Assembly: GCF_009828115.1 (NCBI RefSeq)
Contig: NZ_WTYL01000001.1
Location: 310,001 to 374,000, forward strand
Source of the DNA: Allopontixanthobacter sediminis
GTDB taxonomy: Bacteria; Pseudomonadota; Alphaproteobacteria; Sphingomonadales; Sphingomonadaceae
DNA length: 64,000 bases
Reading direction: 5' to 3'
Notes under the pieces: model-generated
What the model saw: the letters and a program-made list of their open reading frames with translations, nothing else
What the model was told of the DNA's origin: nothing
Database searches by the model: none
Translations under genes and position numbers: made by a program
Part shown: in pieces, positions 45,333 to 54,583 of the stretch
Layout of the letters: each line of letters opens with the position of its first letter
How positions within the stretch are numbered: position 1 is the stretch's first letter

Positions 45333-48300
45333 CTATTCGGCAGCGAGTAATTCCTCTGCCGCACCGAGATCGACGCTGACGAGGCGCGATATACCCTGTT
45401 CGACCATGGTCACCCCGAACAGCCGGTGCATCCGGCTCATCGTCACCGCATTGTGGGTCACGATAAGATAGCGAGTATCGGTTTCGTGGGTCATCGCTTC
45501 CAGCAGGTCGCAGAACCGGTCGATGTTTGCATCGTCCAGCGGCGCATCGACTTCGTCCAGTACGCAAATGGGTGCGGGGTTGGTCAGGAACAACGCGAAG
45601 ATCAGCGCGATCGCGGTCAGTGCCTGCTCGCCGCCCGATAGCAGCGTCAGCGATTGCAGGCGCTTGCCAGGCGGCTGGGCGAATATTTCGAGGCCGGCTT
45701 CCAGCGGATCGTCGCTGTCGATCAGCGCCAGATGCGCTTGCCCCCCTTCGAACAGGCGGGTGAACAACCGGCGGAAATGCGTGTCGACTTGCTCGAATGC
45801 GGCGCGTAGCCGTTCGCGGCCTTCGCGGTTGAGATTGCCGATAGAGCCGCGCAGCCGGTTGACCGCTTCCGCCAGTTCGGCCTGTTCCTCGGCACTGGAA
45901 CCGGCCTCCGTCTCGAGCTTCGACAATTCCTCGGCGGCTACCAGGTTGACCGGCCCGATCCGTTCGCGGCTGGCCGTCAGCCTTTCCATTTCCTCCGACT
46001 CGGCGGACGAATTGCCGACCGTTTCCGCATCGAAGCCAAACCGGCCCGCCAGCAGCGGGGGAGGGCATTGGAAACGCTCGCCCGAGATACGCGCCATTTC
46101 GCTGCGTCGCGATTCCTCGTTCTCCGCCCGCGCGGCCGATCCGGCGCGGGTTTCCCTTGCAGTGCTGAGCGCTTCGTTGGCCTGCGCGAACGCCTGGTCC
46201 GCCTGCTGTGCGGCGGCGACGGTACGGGCAACGGCTGCTTCGGCTTCGCCAAGTTCCTTGCCCAGCCTTTCCCGGACGGTGTCGCCTTGTTCGATCTCCC
46301 GCATCAGGCCCGCCGGTTTCGCGGCATAGACCGCCTGGTCCTGTTCGATTTCCTCCAGCCGCCGGGCGAAGTCGGACAGCCGACGCGCCGCGTCACCGGA
46401 ACGTGCCTGCCAGCCTGCCATGTCAGTCCGCTGCGCCGCTGTACGTTCCCGCGCCACCGCAAGCGCCTGGTCGTGGGCGGCAAGCTCCGCGGTTGCCGAT
46501 TGCAGCAGGGAACGGGCCGCCTCGTGCCTGGCTCTCGCTGCGTCGAGCGAGGTCCGCCCCGCGCCGGGATCGGGCAGGGACGCCAACTTTTCGCGCGCCG
46601 CAGCCAGTTCGGAATTGGCCTGTTCGCGCTGTTCGGCGAGGTCGTTGGCGGAGGCTGCCAATTGCGCAAGTTGGGCTGCAATCCGTTCCCGGGCCGCCTC
46701 GGCTTGGTCGAGGCCCCGCAAGGCCTGACGTTCACGCTCCGCCGCTTCGCCTACATCGCGTTCTGCGGCGACGAGATTGCGCTGGAGTTCCGACAGTTGC
46801 TCCTGCGCCGCCGCCTGCGCTGCTTCGGCTGCCGCGGCGGTCTCACGCACAGCGGGCAATCGTTCCGCGAGTTCGGCGAAGCGGTTCTCCGCCTCCAGCT
46901 GCGCAGCCTCCGCCGCACCTTCGCCGCGTGCGATGAACCCGTCCCAGCGGCGCAGGGCACCGGCAGTCGTCACCAGCCATTCGCCGGGTTGCAGCGTGCG
47001 CCCATCGTCCCGCTGCGTCACATGAACCAGCGCCAGCCGCGCGGCCAGTTGGGGCGGACAATCACGGACATGGGCTGCCAGACTGTCCGCGACGGGGCGG
47101 GGGGCTTCGCGTCCGGTCCAGAACCGCCCGTCAATATCGGTTACCGGTGTTCCCAAGGGAGATTTCGCGTCGCGCCCGAGCACAGCAGCCAGCGCGCGTT
47201 CGTAACCCTTTTCCGCCCGCACCTTGTCCAGTGCGGCGGGCAAGCCAGACCTTCCGGCCGCACGTTTCTCCCGCGCCTCCCGGTCACGGGCGAGCGCGCC
47301 GTATTCGCGTTCGATCCCGGCCAGTTCGGCGCGGGCGGCGGAAACGGCGCTGGCGGTATCGTCGCGGGTTTCCTGCAATTCCTGTTTGCTCGCCTGCTGC
47401 CGGGCGAGAGTATCGCGCAATTCGGCGAGCATTTTGGCGGCTTCGGCGGCGGCATCCTTTGCGGCGGTTACCGCGGCATCCGGATCGCTGCCGCCTGACA
47501 AAGCTGCGCGGGCGGCTTCCTGCCGGCGCGCTTCGCTGTCCAGCCGGTCGATCCGCGCCTGTGCCTGGTCGATGGCGGCCTGCGCGACCCGCCATTCCGC
47601 CTCGACCCCGGCATGGTCGGCGGTGGCCTTGGCAAAGGCGAGTTCCGCAGCGCGGCCCGCGCGTTCCTGGTCTTCCAGCTTCGCTGCCAGCGCGGGGCGG
47701 CGGGTCTCGTCCTCGGCAAGCGATTTTTCGCTGGCGGCGAGGTCCTTCTCCAACCGTGCGAGCGCTTCCGCGGCGTCCTTTGTCAGGCGGTCCGCTTCGC
47801 CGCGATCTTCCTCCAGCCGGGCTTTCTGCCGGTTGAGGTCGGCAAGACGCTGTTCGGCGGCTTCGAGCTGGCTTCCGAGCGCGGCCATCCGGTGACCGTG
47901 CGCGCTGCTGTCATCGCGCCGGTCGGCCAGTTCCTCGCGCGCTTCGGCCAGCGCGGCGGCGGCGGCGTGTTGGGCCTTTTGTGCCGCGCCGGTAGCCTGT
48001 TGCGCTTCGGAGACGCGGGCGTCGGCGGCTTTGGCTTCCTCCCGCGCGGCCGTCGCGGCGGCGGCGGCATCGCGCCAGCGGGCGAACAACAGCCGGGCTT
48101 CGGACACGCGGATTTCTTCGGACAGCCTGGTATAGCGTTCCGCCTGCTTCGCCTGGCGGCGGAGAGACGCCATCTGGGTGTCGAGACCGGCCATCAGGTC
48201 TTCCAGCCGCGCCAGATTGGCTTCCGTCTGGCGCAATTTGCCCTCGGCATCGCGGCGGCGGACATGCAAGCCGGCAATCCCGGCCGCTTCTTCCAGCATT

Positions 48301-48758
48301 TGCCGGCGTTCGGCGGGCTTGGCGGCGATGACCTGGGCAATCTTGCCCTGGCTGACCAGCGCCGGGGAGTGCGCCCCGGTGGCCGCGTCGGCAAAGGTCA
48401 GCGACACGTCCTTCGCGCGCACGTCGCGGCCATTCACGCGGTAGGCGGAACCGGCGCCGCGTTCGATACGGCGGGTGACGTCGAGTTCCTCGCCATCGGC
48501 GGTTTCGCCCTGCAACACCACTTCGGCGAAATCGCGCGGCGGACGGGTGGCGGTCCCGGCGAAGATCACGTCCTCCATCCCGCCCGAGCGCATCGACTTG
48601 GGCGAGTTTTCACCCATTACCCAGCGGATCGCTTCGAGCAGGTTGGACTTGCCGCAGCCATTCGGCCCGACCACGCCAGTCAGTCCGGGTTCGATGCGCA
48701 ATTCCGCAGGCTCTACAAAGCTTTTAAATCCGCTGAGCTTGAGCCGCTTGATTTGCAT
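45333..48758 (-). CDS. smc: Chromosome segregation protein SMC
   Basis: SMC is the ATPase arm of the bacterial condensin that organises and segregates the chromosome. The 1,141-residue protein has Walker A GPNGCGKSN near residue 33, a long coiled coil, a hinge at about 505-625, a returning coiled coil, and the ABC signature LLSGGEQ at 1039-1045 with Walker B ending in DE at 1068-1069. Length is usual. It lies downstream of dciA and two DsbA-like genes in the same direction, 43 bases after the nearer one. Confidence 0.97.
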   Translation of the reverse strand: MQIKRLKLSGFKSFVEPAELRIEPGLTGVVGPNGCGKSNLLEAIRWVMGENSPKSMRSGGMEDVIFAGTATRPPRDFAEVVLQGETADGEELDVTRRIERGAGSAYRVNGRDVRAKDVSLTFADAATGAHSPALVSQGKIAQVIAAKPAERRQMLEEAAGIAGLHVRRRDAEGKLRQTEANLARLEDLMAGLDTQMASLRRQAKQAERYTRLSEEIRVSEARLLFARWRDAAAAATAAREEAKAADARVSEAQQATGAAQKAQHAAAAALAEAREELADRRDDSSAHGHRMAALGSQLEAAEQRLADLNRQKARLEEDRGEADRLTKDAAEALARLEKDLAASEKSLAEDETRRPALAAKLEDQERAGRAAELAFAKATADHAGVEAEWRVAQAAIDQAQARIDRLDSEARRQEAARAALSGGSDPDAAVTAAKDAAAEAAKMLAELRDTLARQQASKQELQETRDDTASAVSAARAELAGIEREYGALARDREAREKRAAGRSGLPAALDKVRAEKGYERALAAVLGRDAKSPLGTPVTDIDGRFWTGREAPRPVADSLAAHVRDCPPQLAARLALVHVTQRDDGRTLQPGEWLVTTAGALRRWDGFIARGEGAAEAAQLEAENRFAELAERLPAVRETAAAAEAAQAAAQEQLSELQRNLVAAERDVGEAAERERQALRGLDQAEAARERIAAQLAQLAASANDLAEQREQANSELAAAREKLASLPDPGAGRTSLDAARARHEAARSLLQSATAELAAHDQALAVARERTAAQRTDMAGWQARSGDAARRLSDFARRLEEIEQDQAVYAAKPAGLMREIEQGDTVRERLGKELGEAEAAVARTVAAAQQADQAFAQANEALSTARETRAGSAARAENEESRRSEMARISGERFQCPPPLLAGRFGFDAETVGNSSAESEEMERLTASRERIGPVNLVAAEELSKLETEAGSSAEEQAELAEAVNRLRGSIGNLNREGRERLRAAFEQVDTHFRRLFTRLFEGGQAHLALIDSDDPLEAGLEIFAQPPGKRLQSLTLLSGGEQALTAIALIFALFLTNPAPICVLDEVDAPLDDANIDRFCDLLEAMTHETDTRYLIVTHNAVTMSRMHRLFGVTMVEQGISRLVSVDLGAAEELLAAE

Positions 48759-48801
48759 TCCGGTTGCTGTTCCCCCCGACCCCTGTCGTTCCGTTCCCGC
48801 G

Positions 48802-49554
48802 TCAGCGGGCGCCGGCGCGTTGAAGTAACGGTTCCACTACCGTCCAGCTGGTCCCGTCCACGCGCGATCCGTTGAGGAAGAATGTCGGCGTGCCGGTGAC
48901 ATTGAATTCGGTCGACTGGTCTTCGGAACGCTGTGCAATCGCCATGACCGATGCGTTGTCTGCCAGGCAGGTCCGCGCCTGGTCGCGGCTGATCCCGCGC
49001 GCCGCGAAGAAATCGAACAGGCCGCTCGCTTCGCCGATCGCCGCGAAACGCTGGTCTTCCGGCAAGCTCATGGCGGCTTCCAGTGCGGGCCCGTTGGCCT
49101 GCGCCTGCTGCATCACCTGGCTGAGGTTGGACCATACCTGTTCGGCCAGCGGGTGGAAACTTTCGGGCTGTCCGCAGCGCACGAGGCGGGCAAGCACCAG
49201 GTCGATCGGGTTGTGGACCTGGTTGCGGATTTCGTAGCTGACGACGCCGCTGTTGATGTATTCTTCGCGGAGCGGTTCGGCCGCGTCGGTGGAGAAGGCG
49301 GCACAGGCTCCGCAGGTGAGCGAGGCGTATTCGACCAGTTTGACCGGCGCGTCGGGGTTGCCCATCACATAGCCGTCATATTCGCTGACGGTGGCCGTAT
49401 CGGCCCAAGATTGCCCCGCAGGTGCCGCGATATCGGCGATTGGCTCGCCCTCGGCGACTTCGCCCTCGGTCGTGGCGCTGTCCCCGCAAGCGGCGAGGCC
49501 GAGTGCGAGCGGAGCGGCGAAGGTCAGCAGTGCGCTGCGGCGAAGCGTGGTCAT
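48802..49554 (-). CDS. DsbA-like thioredoxin-fold lipoprotein, CGAC active site
   Basis: This 250-residue exported protein has a signal peptide with lipobox-like LGLAAC, so it is probably a lipoprotein. It has a thioredoxin fold with helical insertion and the redox motif CGAC in SLTCGACAAF, plus the cis-proline TGTPTFFLNG. It belongs to the DsbA/DsbG-like thioredoxin_4 group and likely oxidises or isomerises disulfides in the periplasm. The ATG at 49554 is preferred over a TTG at 49563 because AGGAT is well placed for it. A second, diverged copy lies directly upstream. Confidence 0.9.
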   Translation of the reverse strand: MTTLRRSALLTFAAPLALGLAACGDSATTEGEVAEGEPIADIAAPAGQSWADTATVSEYDGYVMGNPDAPVKLVEYASLTCGACAAFSTDAAEPLREEYINSGVVSYEIRNQVHNPIDLVLARLVRCGQPESFHPLAEQVWSNLSQVMQQAQANGPALEAAMSLPEDQRFAAIGEASGLFDFFAARGISRDQARTCLADNASVMAIAQRSEDQSTEFNVTGTPTFFLNGSRVDGTSWTVVEPLLQRAGAR

Positions 49555-49664
49555 TTCGGTCAATATCCTGATGCTTGACGGAGGAGGTTAGTGGATTTGG
49601 CGCGACGGTAGAAGAACGGGCCCGCAGTATCCACAGTTTATGCCCGGTCGCAATCTGGTCACGC

Positions 49665-50351
49665 TCAGGGGAGGCGGGCCTTGATTTGGGGTTCGAGCAG
49701 GCTCCAGCTGTGCGTTCCCGCGAGTTTGACGCCGTTGATCGCGAAGCTTGGCGTGCTGGAAACGAAATATTTCGCTCCGTTTGCTTCCGACGCTTCCGCA
49801 AGGCTGGTGGCCTTTACTTCATCCGCAAGGCAGCGATCGATGTCGGTCCGGCGGTATCCGCGCCTTTCCATGATCGGGTAGAACCCCAGGTCCGAGGCAA
49901 TGGCACGGCGGCGCGAGGCGTTGGTGCCGCTCATCCACCGGTTACGCTGCGCAGCGGTGACCGATTGGGTGATCGGCAGCCATTTCGGCTGGCTCAGCAT
50001 GAAGGCCTTGTGGTTCTGCGCAAACTTGCCCGGTGCTCCGCAATTGGTCAGCAAAGCGGCGGTCATGTCCACTGGATCGCGGATGATGTGGCGGGTCTCC
50101 AGCGTAACCTTGCCCGGTCCGACATAGCCCATTTCGAGCGCGCCGGAATCGTTGCGGGTATAATTCGCGCAGGCCGGGCAGGTGTAGCTGACGAATTCCA
50201 CCACCGCGACCTTGGCGTCGGGATTGCCGATCCGGTGTCCGCCCTCGGTCACCTGGACCCGGCTGATGAAGCTGGATGGAGCCGCGACAACGGCGCTTGC
50301 CGCGATTGCCGCGCAGGCTGCCAGTCCGGCGAACACAGATTTCCTGACCAT
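49665..50351 (-). CDS. DsbA-like periplasmic thioredoxin-fold protein, CPAC active site
   Basis: This 228-residue protein has a Sec signal peptide (cleavage near VVAAPSS) and the redox motif CPAC in SYTCPACANY, with cis-proline STPSFAINGV. It is similar in layout to the neighbouring CGAC protein and probably arose by duplication. Its ATG overlaps the dciA stop (ATGA), so translation is coupled to a replication gene. The target proteins are unknown. Confidence 0.9.
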   Translation of the reverse strand: MVRKSVFAGLAACAAIAASAVVAAPSSFISRVQVTEGGHRIGNPDAKVAVVEFVSYTCPACANYTRNDSGALEMGYVGPGKVTLETRHIIRDPVDMTAALLTNCGAPGKFAQNHKAFMLSQPKWLPITQSVTAAQRNRWMSGTNASRRRAIASDLGFYPIMERRGYRRTDIDRCLADEVKATSLAEASEANGAKYFVSSTPSFAINGVKLAGTHSWSLLEPQIKARLP

Positions 50352-50917
50352 CAGTTCTTGTTCTCTTTCACTTTGTCCTGCGCCCCGCCCATAGACCGGG
50401 CGAGCGATTCCAGCACCTTGCGCAGTTCCGGATCGCCGATATCCCGCAGGCTGTCCCCCAGTTCCATCGGGATTGGCCTGAGCGACGGCGGCGCGCTTGA
50501 CCGTCTTTCACCAGATGGCGGCTTAACCACGCCTTGCCGGAGCTTTACCCGGCTGACGGCGGCATAACCGAAAAAGCGGTTCACCCGCTCCATGATTTCG
50601 GGGATCACATGCTGGATCAACGGCGCATGCGCCGGCAGGACCACCAGTTGCAGGATCCCGTCGGCCTTTTCCCCCGGCGGGAAGCGGATAGCCTCAGGTG
50701 CACAGACGCGGGCGTGCGTTTCACCGACGATTTCGGGCCAGCGTGTGACGACGGAGGACTGGACGAAGCCGAACCTCCGAAAAGCCGTGCGCCCGATCTG
50801 GGGCATCAGGTCGGCAATCGCCTTGGCCGGCCCGCCGCGCGCTCGCTCGTATGGGCGCACCTTGTTGCCTGCCGGCTTGGCCGGGGCTTTCTTCGGTTTT
50901 TGGTTGTCTGATTCCAT
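50351..50917 (-). CDS. dciA: DciA-like DUF721 protein (DnaB-loading factor family)
   Basis: This 188-residue protein carries the DUF721/DciA domain, which in many bacteria recruits or loads the replicative helicase DnaB. The conserved part spans about AFRRFGFVQSSVVTRWPEIV to LVVLPAHAPLIQHVIPEI, with a lysine-rich N-terminus and a disordered tail. ATGs at 50917 and 50932 are both possible; neither has a strong ribosome-binding site. It diverges from mutY with only about 15-30 bases between, so the two control regions overlap. Confidence 0.85.
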   Translation of the reverse strand: MESDNQKPKKAPAKPAGNKVRPYERARGGPAKAIADLMPQIGRTAFRRFGFVQSSVVTRWPEIVGETHARVCAPEAIRFPPGEKADGILQLVVLPAHAPLIQHVIPEIMERVNRFFGYAAVSRVKLRQGVVKPPSGERRSSAPPSLRPIPMELGDSLRDIGDPELRKVLESLARSMGGAQDKVKENKN

Positions 50918-50946
50918 TGCCCGCAAACCCATGCCATAGGCGCGGC

Positions 50947-52014
50947 ATGACTGCCAGTACCCCCTCCGCCCCGAGTGACATTTCCGAGGCCGTTCCGGCG
51001 GCGCTGCTTGGCTGGTATGATTGCCATGCGCGCACCCTGCCGTGGCGGGCAGCCCCCGGTGCGCCCGCGCCCGATCCCTACCGGGTATGGCTGTCCGAAG
51101 TGATGCTGCAACAAACCACGGTCGCGGCGGTGAAGCCCTATTTCGAACAGTTCACCGCGCGTTGGCCGGACATCGACGCATTGGCCGCCGCGCCCGAGGC
51201 TGACGTCATGGCGGCATGGGCGGGGCTGGGCTATTATTCGCGCGCCCGCAACCTGGTCCGCTGTGCGCGCGAAGTGGCGGCGCTGGGCGGCTTTCCCGCA
51301 ACCGAAGCGGAACTGCGGAAACTCCCGGGACTTGGTGCCTACACCGCGGCGGCGGTGGCGGCGATTGCCTTCGACCAGCGCGCGGTGGTGGTCGACGCGA
51401 ATGTCGAGCGAGTCGTCTCGCGGCTGTTCGCGATTGCCGAGCCGCTGCCGGGATCGCGGCGGAAGATCGGCGAATTTGCCGGGAGTATCACTCCGCAGAC
51501 CCGCGCGGGAGATTTTGCGCAGGCGATGATGGATTTGGGGTCTGGCATCTGCACCACTCGCGAACCGAAGTGCCTGCTGTGTCCCTTGTCCAGTCATTGC
51601 GCAGGGCGGGCGAGCGGCAACCCGTCGGCGTTTCCGGTCAAGTCTCCCAAGGCGGTCAAGCCGACCCGTCAGGGCACAGCGTTCTGGATCGAACGGGACG
51701 ATGCCGTCTGGCTGGTCACGCGGCAGGGTTCCGGAATGTTGGGGGGAATGCGCAGCCTGCCCGATGATGGCTGGGCGGCTGCGGGTGATGGTTCGGGCAT
51801 GCCGCCGATGCCCGGGCAATGGGAAGCGGCAGGGCTGGTGCGCCACACCTTCAGCCACTTTGCGCTTGAATTGTCCGTCCAGCGCTTACGCAGTGGAGCG
51901 CCGGGATCGGCGGCCCACCCGATGGCTGGCGGCGAATGGTGGCCGATCGACCAGCTGGCCGACGCCGGATTGCCGACCCTGTTCGCCAAGGCCGCGCGCT
52001 TGGCGCGGCTGTAA
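50947..52014 (+). CDS. mutY: A/G-specific adenine DNA glycosylase
   Basis: MutY removes adenine mispaired with 8-oxoguanine. The 355-residue protein has the catalytic glutamate in WLSEVMLQQT, a helix-hairpin-helix LPGLGAYTA, catalytic D150 in VVVDANVERV, and the [4Fe-4S] ligands C202, C209, C212 and C218 with the exact C-X6-C-X2-C-X5-C spacing. The C-terminal NUDIX-like domain ends the protein. The ATG at 50947 is chosen because upstream open frame runs into divergent dciA. Confidence 0.97.
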   Translation: MTASTPSAPSDISEAVPAALLGWYDCHARTLPWRAAPGAPAPDPYRVWLSEVMLQQTTVAAVKPYFEQFTARWPDIDALAAAPEADVMAAWAGLGYYSRARNLVRCAREVAALGGFPATEAELRKLPGLGAYTAAAVAAIAFDQRAVVVDANVERVVSRLFAIAEPLPGSRRKIGEFAGSITPQTRAGDFAQAMMDLGSGICTTREPKCLLCPLSSHCAGRASGNPSAFPVKSPKAVKPTRQGTAFWIERDDAVWLVTRQGSGMLGGMRSLPDDGWAAAGDGSGMPPMPGQWEAAGLVRHTFSHFALELSVQRLRSGAPGSAAHPMAGGEWWPIDQLADAGLPTLFAKAARLARL

Positions 52015-52017
52015 GGC

Positions 52018-52239
52018 TTAAATGATCCCGCCGCCGATCGACAGGCGGATCGCCGCGATCACGATCACCACGAGACAGAAATTCCGGCCCGTGTTGGAAC
52101 TGGACAGCGCACCGATGCCGGCGCCGACGATGGCGATCGGCAACACGATCCAGTTGCCCCAGCCAAGCAGTGGGATCGCTGACGGGATGGCGAGGAGGAG
52201 GGCAACGATACCGATCAGGATCGAGAGAATATTGAGCAT
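52018..52239 (-). CDS. Small hydrophobic membrane protein, 73 aa
   Basis: This 73-residue protein is almost entirely hydrophobic, with two to three predicted membrane helices (from MLNILSILIGIVALLLAIP on) and glycine-rich turns. I recognise no family. No ribosome-binding site precedes the ATG. A promoter-like pair lies just six bases before it, so the mRNA may be leaderless. It converges with mutY, three bases apart. Confidence 0.6.
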   Translation of the reverse strand: MLNILSILIGIVALLLAIPSAIPLLGWGNWIVLPIAIVGAGIGALSSSNTGRNFCLVVIVIAAIRLSIGGGII

Positions 52240-52245
52240 GTGTGT

Positions 52246-52274
52246 TACATAGGTAAAACAGCGCGGGATTGCAA
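52246..52274 (-). promoter_or_regulatory. Promoter-like sequence for the 73-aa membrane protein
   Basis: On the minus strand TTGCAA (52274-52269) and TATGTA (52251-52246) are 17 bases apart, ending six bases before the ATG. Hexamer matches are moderate. The -10 region lies within a TGTTAC-ATAG-GTAAAACA near-palindrome (52243-52260) that could be an operator. Confidence 0.35.
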
Positions 52275-52344
52275 GATGGGCAATTGACCGTTCAGTTCGC
52301 TTCGATCATCACGGCGTCAACAGATTGCAAAGAAGGACTGTCTG

Positions 52345-53661
52345 ATGGCCTACAGGGAATTCGAGGATGTTGCCTTTTCGCGCCGGTCGTTGCTGCGCGG
52401 CGGGGCATGGCTTGGCGCCGGTGCAGCGTTGGCGGGTCTGCCGATGGGCGCCGCAGCGTTTGCGAAGGACAGTACGGCTTCGGCTACCTGGACCAACGTT
52501 GCCGCGATGGTCAACAAATACGCCGGCAGTCCGCTCGCCAACATGGTCGCGTCGATGGGCTGGGGCCAGCAATCTCCCGAAATCATCGCCAAGGGCACCC
52601 TGGCGTTGGGCGGTGCCACGTCTGCGGGGATCGACAGCCTGTACCGCATCTATTCCATGACCAAGCCGATTACCGGCATGGCGGCGATGATGCTGATCGA
52701 CGAAGGCAAGCTCGGGCTGGACCAGCCGCTGGCGGAAATCCTGCCTGCCTATGCGAACATGAAAGTGCAGCGGACGCCGGATGGCTCGATTACCGACACG
52801 GTTCCCGCCGATCGCCCGATCACCATTCGCCACTTGCTGACGCACACCGCCGGCCTTGGATATGGCATCATCCAGAAAGGTCCGATCAAGGACGCTTACG
52901 AGGAAATGGGTCTTATCCCGGGCCAGGTCAGCCGTATTCCGATCCCCGGCCTTGGCCGCGGGGTTCCGGTCACCAGCCTAGAAGCCTTCGCCGACGGGCT
53001 GGCCACTCTGCCGCTGGTCTACCAGCCGGGCACGACGTGGAGTTACTCGGTCTCGCTCGACCTGCTTGGCCGGGTGATCGAAGTCGTTTCGGGTGTTCCC
53101 TTCGACGAATATCTGGCGACAAACATCTTCAAGCCCTGCGGCATGACCAGTACGTGGTTCCAGGTACCTGAAAGCGAGATTGGCCGGTTGACTGCCAATT
53201 ACGGCGTTGTTGGCGGAGCGCTGCTGCCGATCGATCCGGCTAACGCGTCGATCTATACGCTGAAGCCGGCTTTCCCCTTCGGCGGTGCAGGGTTGGTTTC
53301 CAGCCCGCGCGATTACGACCGGTTCCTGCGGATGCTGCTTGGGTACGGCAAGATCGACGGCACGCGGGTGATGGGCGAACTGGCGGTCCGGGTCGGGACG
53401 TCAAACCTGCTCCCCGAAGTGGTCGATACGGCTGGCACCTTCGCCGACGGAGCCGGTTTCGGCGCTGGCGGCCGCGTGGGGCTCCGCGAGCAGGCGGGGA
53501 CATACGGTTGGGGCGGGGCGGCTGGAACCGTTGCGCTGGTCAACATGAAGATCGGCCTGCGGGCTTCGTTGTTCACCCAGTACATGCCGTCCGACGCATT
53601 TCCGGTGCACGGCGCATTCCCGGTGGCGGTGGTGGCGGATCTCTCGGCAATGCAGGGCTGA
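52345..53661 (+). CDS. Tat-exported serine hydrolase (beta-lactamase / esterase class C fold)
   Basis: This 438-residue protein belongs to the class C beta-lactamase/EstB-type hydrolases. A twin-arginine signal (SRRSLLRGG) leads it to the periplasm. The catalytic SxxK is SMTK in IYSMTKPITG and the tyrosine motif is YSVS in TWSYSVSLD; the HTAGLGYG block is typical. Actual substrate (ester, D-peptide or lactam) is not predictable, and beta-lactam resistance should not be assumed. An AGAAGGA ribosome-binding site supports the ATG at 52345. Its stop overlaps the start of nudC by one base (TGATG). Confidence 0.92.
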   Translation: MAYREFEDVAFSRRSLLRGGAWLGAGAALAGLPMGAAAFAKDSTASATWTNVAAMVNKYAGSPLANMVASMGWGQQSPEIIAKGTLALGGATSAGIDSLYRIYSMTKPITGMAAMMLIDEGKLGLDQPLAEILPAYANMKVQRTPDGSITDTVPADRPITIRHLLTHTAGLGYGIIQKGPIKDAYEEMGLIPGQVSRIPIPGLGRGVPVTSLEAFADGLATLPLVYQPGTTWSYSVSLDLLGRVIEVVSGVPFDEYLATNIFKPCGMTSTWFQVPESEIGRLTANYGVVGGALLPIDPANASIYTLKPAFPFGGAGLVSSPRDYDRFLRMLLGYGKIDGTRVMGELAVRVGTSNLLPEVVDTAGTFADGAGFGAGGRVGLREQAGTYGWGGAAGTVALVNMKIGLRASLFTQYMPSDAFPVHGAFPVAVVADLSAMQG

Positions 53662-54560
53662 TGAAGCTGCCCATCGTCGCTTTCGCAGGGTCTCCGCTCG
53701 ACCGGGCCGACCATATCCGCGCAGATCCCGCCGCCCTTGCCGGGCTGATGGATTGGCGCGCCCGGTTGCTCAAACTCGACGGACTGATGCCGGTTATCGG
53801 CGATATGGGCGAACTGGGCTGGGGCACGCTTGCCGACGCGGCGGAGGATGCCGAACTGGTGTTCCTCGGACTGATCGAAGGCAAGGGTTGCTTCGCCGCG
53901 GTGCCAAGCGAAGGCGCGTCGGGACCGGCCTATGCCAACCCGGCGATCTGGCAGGCGATGCAACTGCTCGCCCCCGGCGATCTCGCCACATACGGCGTCG
54001 CGCGGGCGCTGGTCAATTGGCATGCGCGCCACCGGTTCTGTGCCCGTTGCGGGGCGGGAACCCGGCTCACCAAGGGCGGCTGGCAGCGCGATTGCAGCGC
54101 CTGTGACGCGCAGCACTTCCCGCGCACGGACCCGGTCACCATCATGCTGGTGGAGCATTCCGGCCGCCTGCTGCTGGGCCGCCAGCCGCGCTTTCCGCCC
54201 AAGGCGTTCTCGGCACTGGCCGGCTTCGTCGAACCCGGCGAGACCATCGAGGAAGCGGTCGCGCGCGAAGTTTTCGAGGAAGCCGGGGTGCGGGTTCGCG
54301 ATGTCGAATATGTCTCGACCCAGCCGTGGCCGTTCCCGAGCCAGTTGATGATCGGCTGTTATTCGGTGGCGGAGGATGACGCGCTGACCATCGACACCAC
54401 CGAGTTGGAGGAAGCGCGGTGGTTTTCCCGCGAGGACATCCTATCTGCCATGGCAGCAGGCCGCGACGGCGCGATGATGGATGAACTCATCCCCTTCGCC
54501 CCGCCGCCGCCCGTGGCAATCGCCCACCATCTGCTTAAATGGTGGCTGGCGAAGGACTGA
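53661..54560 (+). CDS. nudC: NADH pyrophosphatase / NAD-RNA decapping Nudix hydrolase
   Basis: NudC cleaves NAD(H) to NMN(H) and AMP and can remove NAD caps from RNA. The 299-residue protein has the zinc ribbon C127, C130, C145 and C148, a full Nudix box at about 189-211 (GFVEPGE... REVFEEAGV), and the QPWPFPSQ motif that distinguishes NADH pyrophosphatases. The start ATG overlaps the preceding stop, so it is coupled to the serine hydrolase gene. Confidence 0.95.
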   Translation: MKLPIVAFAGSPLDRADHIRADPAALAGLMDWRARLLKLDGLMPVIGDMGELGWGTLADAAEDAELVFLGLIEGKGCFAAVPSEGASGPAYANPAIWQAMQLLAPGDLATYGVARALVNWHARHRFCARCGAGTRLTKGGWQRDCSACDAQHFPRTDPVTIMLVEHSGRLLLGRQPRFPPKAFSALAGFVEPGETIEEAVAREVFEEAGVRVRDVEYVSTQPWPFPSQLMIGCYSVAEDDALTIDTTELEEARWFSREDILSAMAAGRDGAMMDELIPFAPPPPVAIAHHLLKWWLAKD

Positions 54561-54583
54561 CGAAAGCGAACTGGAGAAACGGC

